Positions 1-8,906 are shown, counted from the first letter of the stretch. The stretch: DNA of 26,123 bases from Prevotella sp. CAG:1092 (GCA_000436915.1 HF993935.1:9143-35265), one strand, 5' to 3'. The notes: generated by a model not told the origin, from the letters alone. Program-made: numbers and translations.

Positions 1-98
1 ATCGCACCGCTACGACCTGATACCCTTGCTATGTTCCCATCCTGGGGGATTTTCAAGGAGCTGGTCGTATGAGACTTACCCATGTCTTGTAAGCGGGT
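1..98 (-). ncRNA. ffs: Signal recognition particle RNA, small bacterial type (4.5S-like)
   Basis: Read on the minus strand, this stretch contains the SRP apical domain: CCCAGG, then a GGAA tetraloop closed by G-C and U-A pairs, then AUAGCAAGGG, the equivalent of the conserved CAGG..GGAA..AGCA core that binds the M domain of Ffh. Outside it, UACGACC pairs with GGUCGUA, and the ends GCACCCGC and GCGGUGC pair, closing a rod about 95-100 nt long. A TACCTTTG -7 box lies just upstream. The 3' end is close to base 1 or just outside the window, so the gene may be slightly truncated here and its terminator is not visible. The product acts with Ffh and FtsY in co-translational membrane targeting. The 5' end is estimated from the promoter. 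Confidence 0.82.
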
Positions 99-99
99 G

Positions 100-107
100 C
101 AAAGGTA
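100..107 (-). promoter_or_regulatory. -7 box of the SRP RNA promoter
   Basis: The minus strand reads TACCTTTG, a perfect match to the Bacteroidetes -7 consensus TAnnTTTG, and the RNA's closing stem starts immediately downstream. No clear TTTG -33 box is found at the usual 19-20 bp spacing. Confidence 0.7.
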
Positions 108-290
108 TACATTTCGTTTCAAACAGACGAATATTTTGAAGAGAAAATTCTCTTCGTTAACATCTTTTCACTACTTTACATATTACAAACCAACAATATG
201 AAACCATCAACTATCTATTAACAATGGTCAGTATATAACAAAAAAATCAAATTTTTAGATACTTATACCTTATATTAAATAGAAAATGCG

Positions 291-298
291 TAATTTTG
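291..298 (+). promoter_or_regulatory. -7 box of the DUF4199 gene, ending 9 nt before its ATG
   Basis: TAATTTTG matches TAnnTTTG. The 180 bases before it are AT-rich and hold no gene. Transcription would start about 5-8 nt downstream, so the mRNA would begin only a few bases before the ATG at 308. A possible TTG start at 296 lies inside this box and is therefore unlikely. Confidence 0.65.
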
Positions 299-307
299 CA
301 CACATAT

Positions 308-835
308 ATGATTAACGTTACAGCTTTAGTTCAGTTGAAAGCCTTTGCACGCCAAGATGGCGTCATATTGGCTCTGACATGGATAGCAAGTTTTATCCTT
401 ATGATCTATACCCCACAGTATTCGTACGGAAACTTGTTGGCACTATCCACGCCTTTTATAGTTGGCTGGCGTCTTTGCGCTTTTCGCAACTACGCCCTTG
501 ATGGTAAAATCTCGTTTCGTCGCGGTTTTGCCTATTCGTGTTATACCTTCTTCTACGCCTCGTTGGTATTTGCCCTCTGCCAGTATGCATATATAAAATT
601 CATCGACGGCGATAGCATAAAGAATATGTTGGCAGAAACAGTAAAGGTTCTAACACCTGTATATCAGGAGCAAGGCTTATCGCTAAACGAGATAAATTCG
701 GCTGCAAGCATGATGGCATCGCTAAGACCTATCGACCTATCGATAATCTTCATGATGCAAAATCTCTTTATCGGATTGTTGCTCAGTCTTCCTTTGGCTC
801 TAATCTTCAAAAGAAGCGCAGCCCCTATAAAATAA
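308..835 (+). CDS. DUF4199 family membrane protein
   Basis: A 175-residue integral membrane protein with about four hydrophobic segments (roughly residues 15-35, 41-57, 77-95 and 145-165) and a short soluble loop around residues 100-140. The N-terminus (VQLKAFARQDG) and general layout match DUF4199, a Bacteroidetes family of unknown function that is commonly found beside a GT2 glycosyltransferase, as here. I chose the ATG at 308 over an upstream in-frame TTG at 296 because the TTG lies within the -7 promoter box. The next gene begins 38 bp after the stop, so the two are probably cotranscribed. One reasonable inference is a membrane partner or accessory of the neighbouring polyprenyl-sugar transferase, but nothing in the sequence proves that. 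Confidence 0.8.
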   Translation: MINVTALVQLKAFARQDGVILALTWIASFILMIYTPQYSYGNLLALSTPFIVGWRLCAFRNYALDGKISFRRGFAYSCYTFFYASLVFALCQYAYIKFIDGDSIKNMLAETVKVLTPVYQEQGLSLNEINSAASMMASLRPIDLSIIFMMQNLFIGLLLSLPLALIFKRSAAPIK

Positions 836-873
836 CATAATTAGAAACAAACAATAAAGAAACATATAAGAAA

Positions 874-1830
874 ATGGATATCTCCGTTATAGTTCCTCTA
901 TACAACGAGGAAGAATCAATACCAGAATTGTATGCCTGGATAGAAAGAGTCATGAAGGCTCACGACTATACATTCGAAGTAATATTTGTCAACGACGGTT
1001 CTACCGACTCGTCATGGCAGATTATTGAAGACTTGCACAACAAGTCGGAACATGTTAAGGGCATCAAGTTCCGTCGCAACTATGGTAAGAGTCCTGCTCT
1101 ATACTGTGGCTTCAAAGAGGCTCAAGGCGACGTGGTGATAACAATGGACGCCGACCTTCAGGACTCTCCTGACGAGATACCAGAGCTATATCGCATGATA
1201 AAGGAAGATGGCTACGACCTCGTGTCTGGCTACAAGCAGAAGCGCTACGACCCTATTTCTAAGACCATACCAACAAAGCTCTTCAATGCTACAGCAAGAA
1301 AGATTAGTGGCATTAAGAATCTTCACGACTTCAACTGCGGACTAAAAGCTTATCGCAGCGAGGTTGTTAAGAACATCGAGGTTTATGGCGAGATGCACCG
1401 CTACATTCCTTATCTTGCAAAGAATGCAGGTTTCGAGAAGATTGGAGAAAAGGTGGTACAGCATCAGGCTCGCAAATATGGTCAGTCTAAGTTTATGGGC
1501 TTAAACCGCTTTGTCAATGGTTACCTCGATTTGCTCACCCTTTGGTTCTTGAGCACATTTGGCAAGAAACCTATGCACGTGTTTGGTTTCCTTGGCTCTA
1601 TAATGTTCTTCATCGGTTTCCTCTCGGTGATATTCATTGGTGCCGACAAGATGTATGCCCTTATCAATGGCATACCTCAGCGTCTCATTACCGACTCGCC
1701 ATGGTTCTATATTGCCTTGACAACAATGCTCATCGGCACCCAGCTATTTCTCTCGGGATTCCTTGGCGATTTGATAAGTCGCTCTTCGCAAAACCGCAAC
1801 GACTATCAGATTGAGAAAATAGTAAAGTAA
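874..1830 (+). CDS. GT2 family glycosyltransferase (DPM1/GtrB/ArnC-like) with C-terminal membrane helices
   Basis: 318 residues. The N-terminal two thirds are a GT-A fold: VIVPLYNEEESI at the start, VNDGSTDSS around residues 38-46, and the metal-binding DxD at D92-A-D94 within MDADLQDSPDE, followed by a DFNCGLKAYR segment near residue 151. Two hydrophobic helices follow at about residues 236-256 and 278-300. This layout is typical of enzymes that transfer a sugar from a nucleotide donor to polyprenyl phosphate at the cytoplasmic face of the inner membrane. The sugar cannot be told from sequence. It follows the DUF4199 gene closely and precedes the DUF6452 lipoprotein gene by 9 bp, so it sits inside an apparent operon. 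Confidence 0.9.
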   Translation: MDISVIVPLYNEEESIPELYAWIERVMKAHDYTFEVIFVNDGSTDSSWQIIEDLHNKSEHVKGIKFRRNYGKSPALYCGFKEAQGDVVITMDADLQDSPDEIPELYRMIKEDGYDLVSGYKQKRYDPISKTIPTKLFNATARKISGIKNLHDFNCGLKAYRSEVVKNIEVYGEMHRYIPYLAKNAGFEKIGEKVVQHQARKYGQSKFMGLNRFVNGYLDLLTLWFLSTFGKKPMHVFGFLGSIMFFIGFLSVIFIGADKMYALINGIPQRLITDSPWFYIALTTMLIGTQLFLSGFLGDLISRSSQNRNDYQIEKIVK

Positions 1831-1839
1831 ACAACGAGA

Positions 1840-2307
1840 ATGAAGAAACTACTGTATACAGTTTGTTTGGTCATGGCTCTGGCTGCATGCTCATCAATAG
1901 ATTGTCCACTCAACAATGTGGTGTATGCCAAATATAAACTAAAGGGCGACGTCACTAAGCTTGAAGATTATCTCACCGTGACTACCAAAAGGGCTGATGG
2001 CAACGATACCATATTGCTAAACTTGCTCCAGAATACCGATAGCTTCAGTTTGCCTGTTAGCTATGGTCAAACGGTTGATGAGCTATGCTTGGTGAGAACT
2101 AATGGCGACGCAATAAAGCGCGACACCATATGGATGGAAAAGACCAACGAACCACACTTTGAGTCGGTGGACTGCGGAGTAAACTACTTCCACACCATAA
2201 CTGGAGTAAGATACACCAACCACTATCTCGACTCGGTAAAGATAAACAATAGAAACGTAAGCTACGATGCTGAAAAGACACATATATACATCTACTATCG
2301 CGAATAA
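1840..2307 (+). CDS. DUF6452-type lipoprotein
   Basis: 155 residues with a lipoprotein signal peptide: MKK, a hydrophobic stretch, and the lipobox LAAC with Cys17 as the predicted lipidated residue. The mature part is mostly beta-strand-like, with an SIDCPLNN segment right after the anchor and a second Cys in VDCGVNYFH. I assign it to the Bacteroidales family annotated as DUF6452 from these segments and from the adjacent DUF6048-like gene; these two families usually sit together. The function is unknown. Its last 41 bases overlap the start of the next gene in another frame, which suggests coupled translation. Confidence 0.65.
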   Translation: MKKLLYTVCLVMALAACSSIDCPLNNVVYAKYKLKGDVTKLEDYLTVTTKRADGNDTILLNLLQNTDSFSLPVSYGQTVDELCLVRTNGDAIKRDTIWMEKTNEPHFESVDCGVNYFHTITGVRYTNHYLDSVKINNRNVSYDAEKTHIYIYYRE

Positions 2308-2962
2308 ACTGCTGGTAGCTTTATGCATACTGCTGCTTCCGCTATCATCATTTGCGCAAGTAAAGAAGATGATTGTGGAACAGCCAGACACTACCCCACT
2401 ATTCAAAGGCGTACAGATAATGGCTGATGTGGTGGGAGCTGTACAGTTGGCAGTGAGCGACTATGGTCAGTACGAAGCTGGAGTGAGAGTAAACCTCAAG
2501 GATAAATACTTTCCTGTGGTAGAGATTGGTTATGGTAAAGCCGACCATCACAACGATGTGACGCAGATAGACTATAAGACTTCTGCTCCTTATGGCAAGA
2601 TAGGTATCGATTTCAACGTGCTGAAAAACAAGCACGATATATATAAGGTATATGCAGGAGCACGCTACGCCTTTACATCTTTTAAGTTTGATGTGGCTCA
2701 TCCTGATGTCACCGACCCTGTATGGGGAACTGTCACACCATACGGAGGCAAGGACATCAAAGGTCGTTACCATTGGATAGAGGCTGTGTTTGGGGTTGAT
2801 GCCAAGATAGCTGGTCCTATACACTTGGGATGGAGCGTAAGATACAAGCGTCGCATGTCGCATAAAATAGACGAAATGGGCAACTGTTGGTATGTGCCAG
2901 GATATGGAAAAACGGGCAGCAACCTTATAACAGGAACGTTTAATATAATGTTCAACATCTGA
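2267..2962 (+). CDS. DUF6048-type exported protein
   Basis: 231 residues. After a basic N-terminus there is a hydrophobic signal segment (about residues 13-29, ending SSFAQ), so the protein is exported. The body is rich in alternating aromatic and polar segments (VVEIGYGKAD, VYAGARYAFTSF, LGWSVRYKRRMSH, GTFNIMFNI), as in small outer-membrane beta-barrels. The family assignment rests on this pattern and on pairing with the DUF6452-type lipoprotein gene. The only reasonable start is the ATG at 2267, which gives a 41-nt overlap with the preceding gene. ApbE begins 4 bp after the stop. The function is unknown. Confidence 0.65.
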   Translation: MLKRHIYTSTIANKLLVALCILLLPLSSFAQVKKMIVEQPDTTPLFKGVQIMADVVGAVQLAVSDYGQYEAGVRVNLKDKYFPVVEIGYGKADHHNDVTQIDYKTSAPYGKIGIDFNVLKNKHDIYKVYAGARYAFTSFKFDVAHPDVTDPVWGTVTPYGGKDIKGRYHWIEAVFGVDAKIAGPIHLGWSVRYKRRMSHKIDEMGNCWYVPGYGKTGSNLITGTFNIMFNI

Positions 2963-2966
2963 CAAT

Positions 2967-3986
2967 ATGGCTAAAAACAAGAAACTACTTTGGCAATTGC
3001 CTTTCCTCGTGTTGCTCATAGTGGGTAGCGTGATAATAGTTAGGCAACAAAAGAATACACCTTACCAGCACGATGCAGGATTTGTGTTTGGCACCGAATA
3101 TCATATCACCTATCAATGTTCCAACAATCTGAAGGGCGATATAGAAAAAGAATTGCAGAAGGTGGACTTCTCCCTATCGCCATTCAACAAGCAGTCTACT
3201 ATCACCAAGGTGAATAACAACGAAGCGGTAAAGCTCGACAAGATGTTTACCGATGTGTTTACCATGGCGATGAAGATTTCCGACAACACCGACGGAGCTT
3301 TCGATATCACGGTTGCTCCATTGGTAAATGTGTGGGGCTTCGGTTTTAAGCAGGGCACTCAACCTACGACTGCCGTGATAGATAGCTTGAAGCAAATCAT
3401 TGGCTACAAAAAGGTGAAGCTTGAGGATGGTAAGATAGTAAAAGCCGACAAACGAATAATGCTCGACTGTAGCTCTATTGCCAAAGGTTATGGATGCGAC
3501 GTGGTGGCTAAGTTTCTTGAACACAAAGGCATCGAAAACTATATGGTCGAGATTGGCGGTGAGATTGTAACCAAAGGTATCAACAGTAAGAGATTGCCTT
3601 GGCGCATAGGTGTTACTAAGCCTACTGACGACTCACTGAATGTTAGCAACGAATACCAAACGGTGCTCAACGTCACTAATAAAGCGATGGCTACAAGTGG
3701 CAACTACCGCAATTTCTACTATAAAGATGGAAAGAAATATGCCCATACCATAGACCCACATACAGGCTATCCTGTGCAGCATAATATATTGTCGGCAACA
3801 GTATTAGCCAACGACTGTGCTACTGCCGATGCCTATGCCACAGCATTCATGGTGATGGGATTGGACAAGGCAACAAAGCTATTGGAGAAACATCCTGAGC
3901 TTATGGCATACTTCATATATTCCGACCACAAGGGAAACAACAAGGAATGGTTCTCCCCTACTCTTAAAGAAAAGATTGTGAAATGA
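2967..3986 (+). CDS. apbE: FAD:protein FMN transferase (ApbE family)
   Basis: 339 residues. ApbE enzymes hydrolyse FAD and attach FMN through a phosphoester to Thr/Ser of target proteins (for example NqrB/NqrC or RnfG) outside the cytoplasm. Visible family motifs are GAFDITVAPLVNVWGFG (around residues 110-128), LDCSSIAKGYGCD with MVEIGGEI downstream, HTIDPHTGYPV near residue 262, and the Mg-site segment ANDCATADAYATAF. A hydrophobic anchor occupies residues about 8-25 without a lipobox Cys, so the protein is probably membrane-tethered and faces the periplasm. The start is 4 bp after the DUF6048 stop, and the stop overlaps the next ATG (ATGA). No flavinylated target is encoded in the window. 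Confidence 0.93.
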   Translation: MAKNKKLLWQLPFLVLLIVGSVIIVRQQKNTPYQHDAGFVFGTEYHITYQCSNNLKGDIEKELQKVDFSLSPFNKQSTITKVNNNEAVKLDKMFTDVFTMAMKISDNTDGAFDITVAPLVNVWGFGFKQGTQPTTAVIDSLKQIIGYKKVKLEDGKIVKADKRIMLDCSSIAKGYGCDVVAKFLEHKGIENYMVEIGGEIVTKGINSKRLPWRIGVTKPTDDSLNVSNEYQTVLNVTNKAMATSGNYRNFYYKDGKKYAHTIDPHTGYPVQHNILSATVLANDCATADAYATAFMVMGLDKATKLLEKHPELMAYFIYSDHKGNNKEWFSPTLKEKIVK

Positions 3987-4654
3987 AAAATACGAATCTC
4001 AAATTCTATGACCAGCTACTGAAACTACACTTGTTTCAAGGTGTAGGCAGAAGCGACTTGGCTTGGTTAGTGGGCCATTCTAAGATAGGATTTGAGAGCG
4101 TAGAAGAAGACGAGACTATTGCTCACTCAGGTGATAACTACGAGAAAATGCTTTTCCTAACGAGCGGTAAGGCAAAAGTAACAGTGTCAGCCTTCGACAA
4201 TTCTTATTCAATCACGGAGACTGTATCTGCACCATATACCATATTGCCAGAAAGGATATTCGGACTATCGCAGTCGTTTCCTCGCACATTCGTAGCTCTT
4301 ACAAAATGCAACATCTTGACAATGAGCAAGGAAGAGATACTGAAACTCACCGACGACATCCTAATATTCCGCATCAACCTTCTGAACACATATACCACGA
4401 TGGTTCAGAAAAAAGACAATGAGCTATGGAAGAAGCAACCGCAATCGTTAGAGAAGCGGATAGCCAACTGGATGCTGTCACGATGTCTGCGACCTGCAGG
4501 CGAGAAAGAGGTAAAAATAAAGATGGAGACATTGGCTCAAGAACTCAACGACAGCCGTCTTGATATCTCTACAGCACTCAACAGCATGCAGAAAGCAGGC
4601 TTGCTGACTCTTTCAAGAGGTAAGATATTCATTCCACATGCAGAAAAACTATAA
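3983..4654 (+). CDS. Crp/Fnr-family transcriptional regulator
   Basis: 223 residues. The N-terminal 120 or so residues resemble a cyclic-nucleotide-binding beta-roll (SGDNYEKMLFLTSGKAKVTV), followed by a long dimerisation helix and a C-terminal winged helix (about residues 150-215, including METLAQELNDSRLDISTALNSM, then GLLTLSRGKIFI). I see no Cys cluster for an iron-sulphur centre of the Fnr type, and the cNMP-contact arginine of Crp is not obvious, so the effector is unknown. Bacteroidetes have many such regulators with degenerate sensor domains. It shares an ATGA overlap with apbE, so it is cotranscribed with it. Confidence 0.85.
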   Translation: MKNTNLKFYDQLLKLHLFQGVGRSDLAWLVGHSKIGFESVEEDETIAHSGDNYEKMLFLTSGKAKVTVSAFDNSYSITETVSAPYTILPERIFGLSQSFPRTFVALTKCNILTMSKEEILKLTDDILIFRINLLNTYTTMVQKKDNELWKKQPQSLEKRIANWMLSRCLRPAGEKEVKIKMETLAQELNDSRLDISTALNSMQKAGLLTLSRGKIFIPHAEKL

Positions 4655-4714
4655 TTAATCATCATACAACACAGCACAAATAAGAGTTATTCAACACACA
4701 AAACTAAATATGTT

Positions 4715-6787
4715 ATGAACGATATAAATGCAGAGAGAACAAATCCATTTTTCACTCCATACGACACCTTGCACAACACCGTGCCTTTCGATAAGATAAA
4801 GATTGAAGACTACGAAGAGGCTTTCATGGAAGGTATCAGAAGGGATGATGAAGAAATAGATAAAATCATCAATAACCCTGAAGAGCCTACTTTCGAAAAC
4901 ACTCTTACCTTTGTTGACGAGTCGAAGGGCAAGGGTTATTATTCATTGCTTGACAGGGTGTCGAATGTATTTTTCTGTCTGCTTAGTGCAGAGTCAAATG
5001 ACGAGATGGAGGCATTGGCACAGAAGATAAGTCCTATTCTCACTAAGCATTCAAACGATGTAACGTTCAACAAGAAATTCTTTGAACGTGTGAAATATGT
5101 ATATGAGCATCATCGTCCGCTCAACGCAGAAGAGCAGATGCTGTTAGACAACTGCTACGACGGCTTTGTTAGAAGTGGTGCTTTGCTCGATGCTAAAGGC
5201 AAAGACAAATTGCGCAAGCTTACCGAAGAGGCAGGATTGCTTTCTTTGCAGTTCTCACAAAACTTGCTAAAAGAAACTAAAGCTTACCAGCTACATATCA
5301 CCGACGAGGCTCTTCTCGACGGACTTCCAGAGACAGCTCGCGAGGCTGCAGCACAGACCGCACGTGAGAATGGTAAGCGTGGATGGGTGTTTACTCTCGA
5401 CTTTCCAAGTTATTCTCCATTCCTCACCTATGCCACTCATCGCGAACTGCGTCGACAGCTATATATGGCAAAGAATACTGAGTGTTTGCATCTCAACGAG
5501 GCTAACAACATAGAGATTTGCAAGCGACTCATCAATCTGCGCCGCGAGATGGCTCAGCTCTTGGGCTACGACACCTTTGCCGACTATGTTTTGAAACATC
5601 GTATGGCAACAAACGTGAAGAACGTAGACAAGTTGCTCAACGATCTTATCAAGGCATATAAGCCTAAGGCTAAGAACGAAATAAAGGAGATTGAACTCTT
5701 GGCAAAGAAACTCGAAGGCAAAGATTTCCATGTAGAGCCTTGGGATATGAGTTTCTATAGCCATAAGTTGCAGATGGAGAAATATAATCTCGATGCAGAG
5801 ATGCTTCGCCCTTACTTCCAGTTGGATAAGGTTATCGATGGCATCTTCGGATTGGCAAACCGCTTGTATGGCATCACATTCAAGGAGAATAAGGATATTG
5901 CCGTATATGCTCCAGATGTGAAAGCCTACGAGGTATTCGACAAAGACGGCTCTTATCTTGCTGTATTCTATGCAGATTTCCATCCACGAAAGGGTAAGCG
6001 CGGAGGTGCATGGATGACAGAATTCCAAGGACAATGGATAGACCGCATGGGCAACAATGTGCGTCCACACGTTAGCGTAGTGATGAATCTCACTAAGCCT
6101 ACAGAGAGCAAGCCTGCTTTGCTAACTCTCGGTGAGGTAGAGACATTCTTGCATGAGTTTGGACATTCGCTCCACGGCATGTTTGCCAACACTAAGTACG
6201 AGAGCCTATCTGGCACCAATGTATGGTGGGACTTCGTGGAGTTGCCATCACAATTCATGGAAAACTATTCGGTAGAGAAAGAATTCCTCAAGACATTCGC
6301 CTTCCATTACCAAACAGGCGAGCCTATTCCTGACGAGCTTATAGACCGCATCATGAAGAGTCGCAACTTCAATACTGGTTATGCTTGCTTGCGTCAGGTT
6401 AGCTTCGGACTCTTGGATATGGCTTACTATACAATGAAAGAAAAGTTTGAAGGCGACTTGATTGCTTTCGAGAAGAAGGCTTGGCAAAAGGCTATGGTAA
6501 CAGAGCAGTTGCCAAACACCTGTATGACTGTACAGTTCTCGCACATCATGGCTGGTGGATATGCCGCAGGCTACTACAGCTACAAATGGGCAGAGGTGCT
6601 CGATGCAGATGCTTTCAGCGTATTCAAGGCTAATGGCATTTTCGATAAGACAACAGCACAACGCTTTAGAGACGAGGTGTTGTCGAAGGGTGGAACAGAA
6701 CATCCAATGACTCTCTATAAGAGATTCCGCGGACAAGAACCTACCATCGACGCCTTGCTTGAGCGCAACGGCATAAAGAATAGTTAG
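4715..6787 (+). CDS. M3 family zinc metallopeptidase (peptidyl-dipeptidase / oligopeptidase type)
   Basis: 690 residues, the usual length for Dcp and oligopeptidase A. The zinc site is clear: H480-E-F-G-H484 (FLHEFGHSLHGMF) with the third ligand E509 in FVELPSQFMENY. The long N-terminal alpha-helical part and the GKRGGAWM segment before the active site are typical of M3A enzymes. It has no signal peptide, so it probably completes breakdown of short peptides in the cytoplasm. Bacteroidales homologues are often annotated as Dcp, but the M3 subtypes cannot be separated safely by eye. 60 bp separate it from the regulator gene upstream, without a recognisable promoter. Confidence 0.93.
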   Translation: MNDINAERTNPFFTPYDTLHNTVPFDKIKIEDYEEAFMEGIRRDDEEIDKIINNPEEPTFENTLTFVDESKGKGYYSLLDRVSNVFFCLLSAESNDEMEALAQKISPILTKHSNDVTFNKKFFERVKYVYEHHRPLNAEEQMLLDNCYDGFVRSGALLDAKGKDKLRKLTEEAGLLSLQFSQNLLKETKAYQLHITDEALLDGLPETAREAAAQTARENGKRGWVFTLDFPSYSPFLTYATHRELRRQLYMAKNTECLHLNEANNIEICKRLINLRREMAQLLGYDTFADYVLKHRMATNVKNVDKLLNDLIKAYKPKAKNEIKEIELLAKKLEGKDFHVEPWDMSFYSHKLQMEKYNLDAEMLRPYFQLDKVIDGIFGLANRLYGITFKENKDIAVYAPDVKAYEVFDKDGSYLAVFYADFHPRKGKRGGAWMTEFQGQWIDRMGNNVRPHVSVVMNLTKPTESKPALLTLGEVETFLHEFGHSLHGMFANTKYESLSGTNVWWDFVELPSQFMENYSVEKEFLKTFAFHYQTGEPIPDELIDRIMKSRNFNTGYACLRQVSFGLLDMAYYTMKEKFEGDLIAFEKKAWQKAMVTEQLPNTCMTVQFSHIMAGGYAAGYYSYKWAEVLDADAFSVFKANGIFDKTTAQRFRDEVLSKGGTEHPMTLYKRFRGQEPTIDALLERNGIKNS

Positions 6788-6814
6788 TAGAAACAATCAA
6801 AATCCATTATCATC

Positions 6815-7279
6815 ATGGCTACATCAGAACATTCAGCTGTAAAGCAACACCTTCTCGATGCACGATACTTAAGAATGGCACGCATCTGGGCAGAAAACAG
6901 TTATTGCATACGACGCCAAGTTGGCGCATTGGTAGTGAAAGACCAAATGATCATAAGCGATGGCTACAATGGTACTCCAAGCGGATTTGAAAACAAATGC
7001 GAGGATGACACCAACGTCACTTATCCTTATGTGCTGCATGCCGAGGCTAATGCCATAACAAAGTTGGCTCGTAGCTCTAACAATAGCGATGGCTCTACGC
7101 TCTATGTCACAGCTTCGCCTTGCATAGAATGTGCTAAGCTCATTATTCAGGCAGGAATAAAGCGTGTGGTATATGGTGAGAAATATAGATTGGAAGACGG
7201 AATCGACCTTCTGCGCCGTGCAGGAGTAGAGGTTGAATTCCTTGATACAGAAAAACCAAACAACAATGAAGCAAAATAA
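6815..7279 (+). CDS. dCMP deaminase family protein (cytidine/deoxycytidylate deaminase fold)
   Basis: 154 residues. It carries the zinc-dependent deaminase signature: H75-A-E77 (LHAEANAI), then P-C103-I-E-C106 (TASPCIECAKLI). The insert between GYNGTPSGFENKCEDD and the HAE motif is typical of dCMP deaminase/ComEB-type proteins, which convert dCMP to dUMP for dTMP synthesis. It follows the M3 peptidase by 27 bp, and its last 14 bases overlap the start of the S41 protease gene. The activity could also be on another cytosine compound, but the dCMP deaminase subgroup is the best fit. Confidence 0.88.
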   Translation: MATSEHSAVKQHLLDARYLRMARIWAENSYCIRRQVGALVVKDQMIISDGYNGTPSGFENKCEDDTNVTYPYVLHAEANAITKLARSSNNSDGSTLYVTASPCIECAKLIIQAGIKRVVYGEKYRLEDGIDLLRRAGVEVEFLDTEKPNNNEAK

Positions 7280-8906
7280 ATCATACAGATATATGCCGCT
7301 TATAATGGCGGTATGTGTTGTAATAGGTATCATGATAGGTAGCTTCTTTGCTAACAGATTTTCGGGCAACCGCCTGAATGTCATAAATAGCGGAAGCAAT
7401 CGTATCACCAACTTGCTTAGAATCATCGACGATATGTATGTCGACAAGGTTGACATCGACTCGCTCGTTGAAGATGCTATGCCTAAGATATTGGCAGAGC
7501 TGGATCCTCACTCTGTGTATATCAGTGCCAAGGATGTACAGTCTACTACCGACGACCTTAAAGGTTCGTTCTCTGGTATTGGCGTGGAGTTCATAATCCG
7601 CCAGGATACTATCCGCGTGCAAAACGTCATAAAGAACGGACCTGCAGAAAGAGCTGGTATGCTGGCAGGCGATAAGATTATTAGTGTCAACGGCAAGAGC
7701 TTTGTTGGCAAGATTGTTACCAACGAAGAGGCAATGCGACGCCTCAAGGGTCCAAAGGATACTAAGGTAAAGGTGGGCGTAGTAAGATATGGTCACGAAA
7801 AACCTGTGTATATGACTATCACACGTGGTGAGATTCCTACAAAGAGTATCACCTCGGTATATATGCTCGACGACAAGACGGGATATATAAAGATTAAGAA
7901 CTTTGGCGAAACCACATATACTGAGTTGCTGATAGCTTTGGCACAGCTCTCGCAAGAAGGCTTCACTAACCTTGTCATAGACCTTCGCGACAATGTTGGT
8001 GGCTACCTCGATAGCGCAGTGCAGATGGCAAACGAGTTCTTACCAAAGAATAAGCTCATAGTATATACCGAAGGACGAAAGTCGCCACGCAAAGAGTATC
8101 GCACCAATGGTCAGGGTAGCTACCAAGATATACCTTTGGTAGTACTCATCAACGAGGGTTCTGCTTCGGCTTCAGAAATCTTTGCTGGTGCTATGCAAGA
8201 CAACGATCGTGGCACCATCATCGGTCGTCGTTCGTTTGGTAAGGGATTGGTACAGCAGCAGATTGCATTCCCTGACGGTAGCATGATACGTCTTACCATT
8301 GCTCGCTATTACACACCATCTGGCAGATGCATACAGAAACCTTACACCATTGGCGATAGCGAAGACTATGCTCAAGACATAGTGGCACGATACCAACATG
8401 GCGAATTCTTCAACCAAGATAGCATCAAGCATGTAGGTCCTGCTTACCACACAACTTTAGGTCGTGCGGTATATGGTGGTGGCGGTATCACTCCTGACAT
8501 CTTTGTGCCAGAAGATACCCTCGGTATGACTTCTTACTATAAGCAGGCTGCCATGAGCGGACTGATACTTCAGTTTGCTTTCAACTATACCGACAACAAC
8601 AGGCAGAAGATGCAGCAGTTCAAAGAACTACTTGAACTGGAATCTTATCTGAAGAAGCAGAATATGGTAGAGCAGTTTGCAACCTACGCCAACAGTCATG
8701 GTTTGCAACGCCGAAACCTCTTGATTAGAAAATCACACACGCTACTCGAGAGATATATCGACAGCCGAGTTATCTATAATATGCTTGACGAACAGGCTTG
8801 GAACCAATACCTCAATGCCGACGACAATGTGATAAAGAAAGCATTGGAAGTATTCAAAAACAATGCGGCATTTCCGAAGGCTCCAGCCAAAAAGGCTAAA
8901 CGATGA
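7266..8906 (+). CDS. PDZ-containing S41 family C-terminal processing peptidase (CtpA-like)
   Basis: 546 residues from the ATG at 7266. One N-terminal membrane helix (about residues 11-29) anchors it with the body in the periplasm. A PDZ domain follows (about residues 90-175; GSFSGIGVEF, GPAERAGMLAGDKIISVNG). The catalytic domain shows DLRDNVGGYL and SASASEIFAGAMQD. The Ser-Lys dyad is inferred as Ser301 and Lys326 (RSFGKGLVQ), 25 residues apart as in Prc/CtpA. An in-frame TTG upstream at 7233 would bury 11 extra residues in the previous gene and is not preferred. It overlaps the deaminase gene by 14 bp and shares ATGA with the next gene. Substrates are unknown. Confidence 0.93.
   Translation: MKQNKSYRYMPLIMAVCVVIGIMIGSFFANRFSGNRLNVINSGSNRITNLLRIIDDMYVDKVDIDSLVEDAMPKILAELDPHSVYISAKDVQSTTDDLKGSFSGIGVEFIIRQDTIRVQNVIKNGPAERAGMLAGDKIISVNGKSFVGKIVTNEEAMRRLKGPKDTKVKVGVVRYGHEKPVYMTITRGEIPTKSITSVYMLDDKTGYIKIKNFGETTYTELLIALAQLSQEGFTNLVIDLRDNVGGYLDSAVQMANEFLPKNKLIVYTEGRKSPRKEYRTNGQGSYQDIPLVVLINEGSASASEIFAGAMQDNDRGTIIGRRSFGKGLVQQQIAFPDGSMIRLTIARYYTPSGRCIQKPYTIGDSEDYAQDIVARYQHGEFFNQDSIKHVGPAYHTTLGRAVYGGGGITPDIFVPEDTLGMTSYYKQAAMSGLILQFAFNYTDNNRQKMQQFKELLELESYLKKQNMVEQFATYANSHGLQRRNLLIRKSHTLLERYIDSRVIYNMLDEQAWNQYLNADDNVIKKALEVFKNNAAFPKAPAKKAKR

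Noticed and set aside
5459..6070. 203-codon minus-strand ORF inside the M3 peptidase gene
   Set aside because: It is a shadow of a clear peptidase reading frame. The composition (rich in His, Cys and Leu) is that of an antisense frame, and there is no promoter.
7233..7265. TTG-started extension of the S41 protease gene
   Set aside because: It lies wholly inside the deaminase gene and precedes a normal ATG with a proper membrane anchor directly after it.
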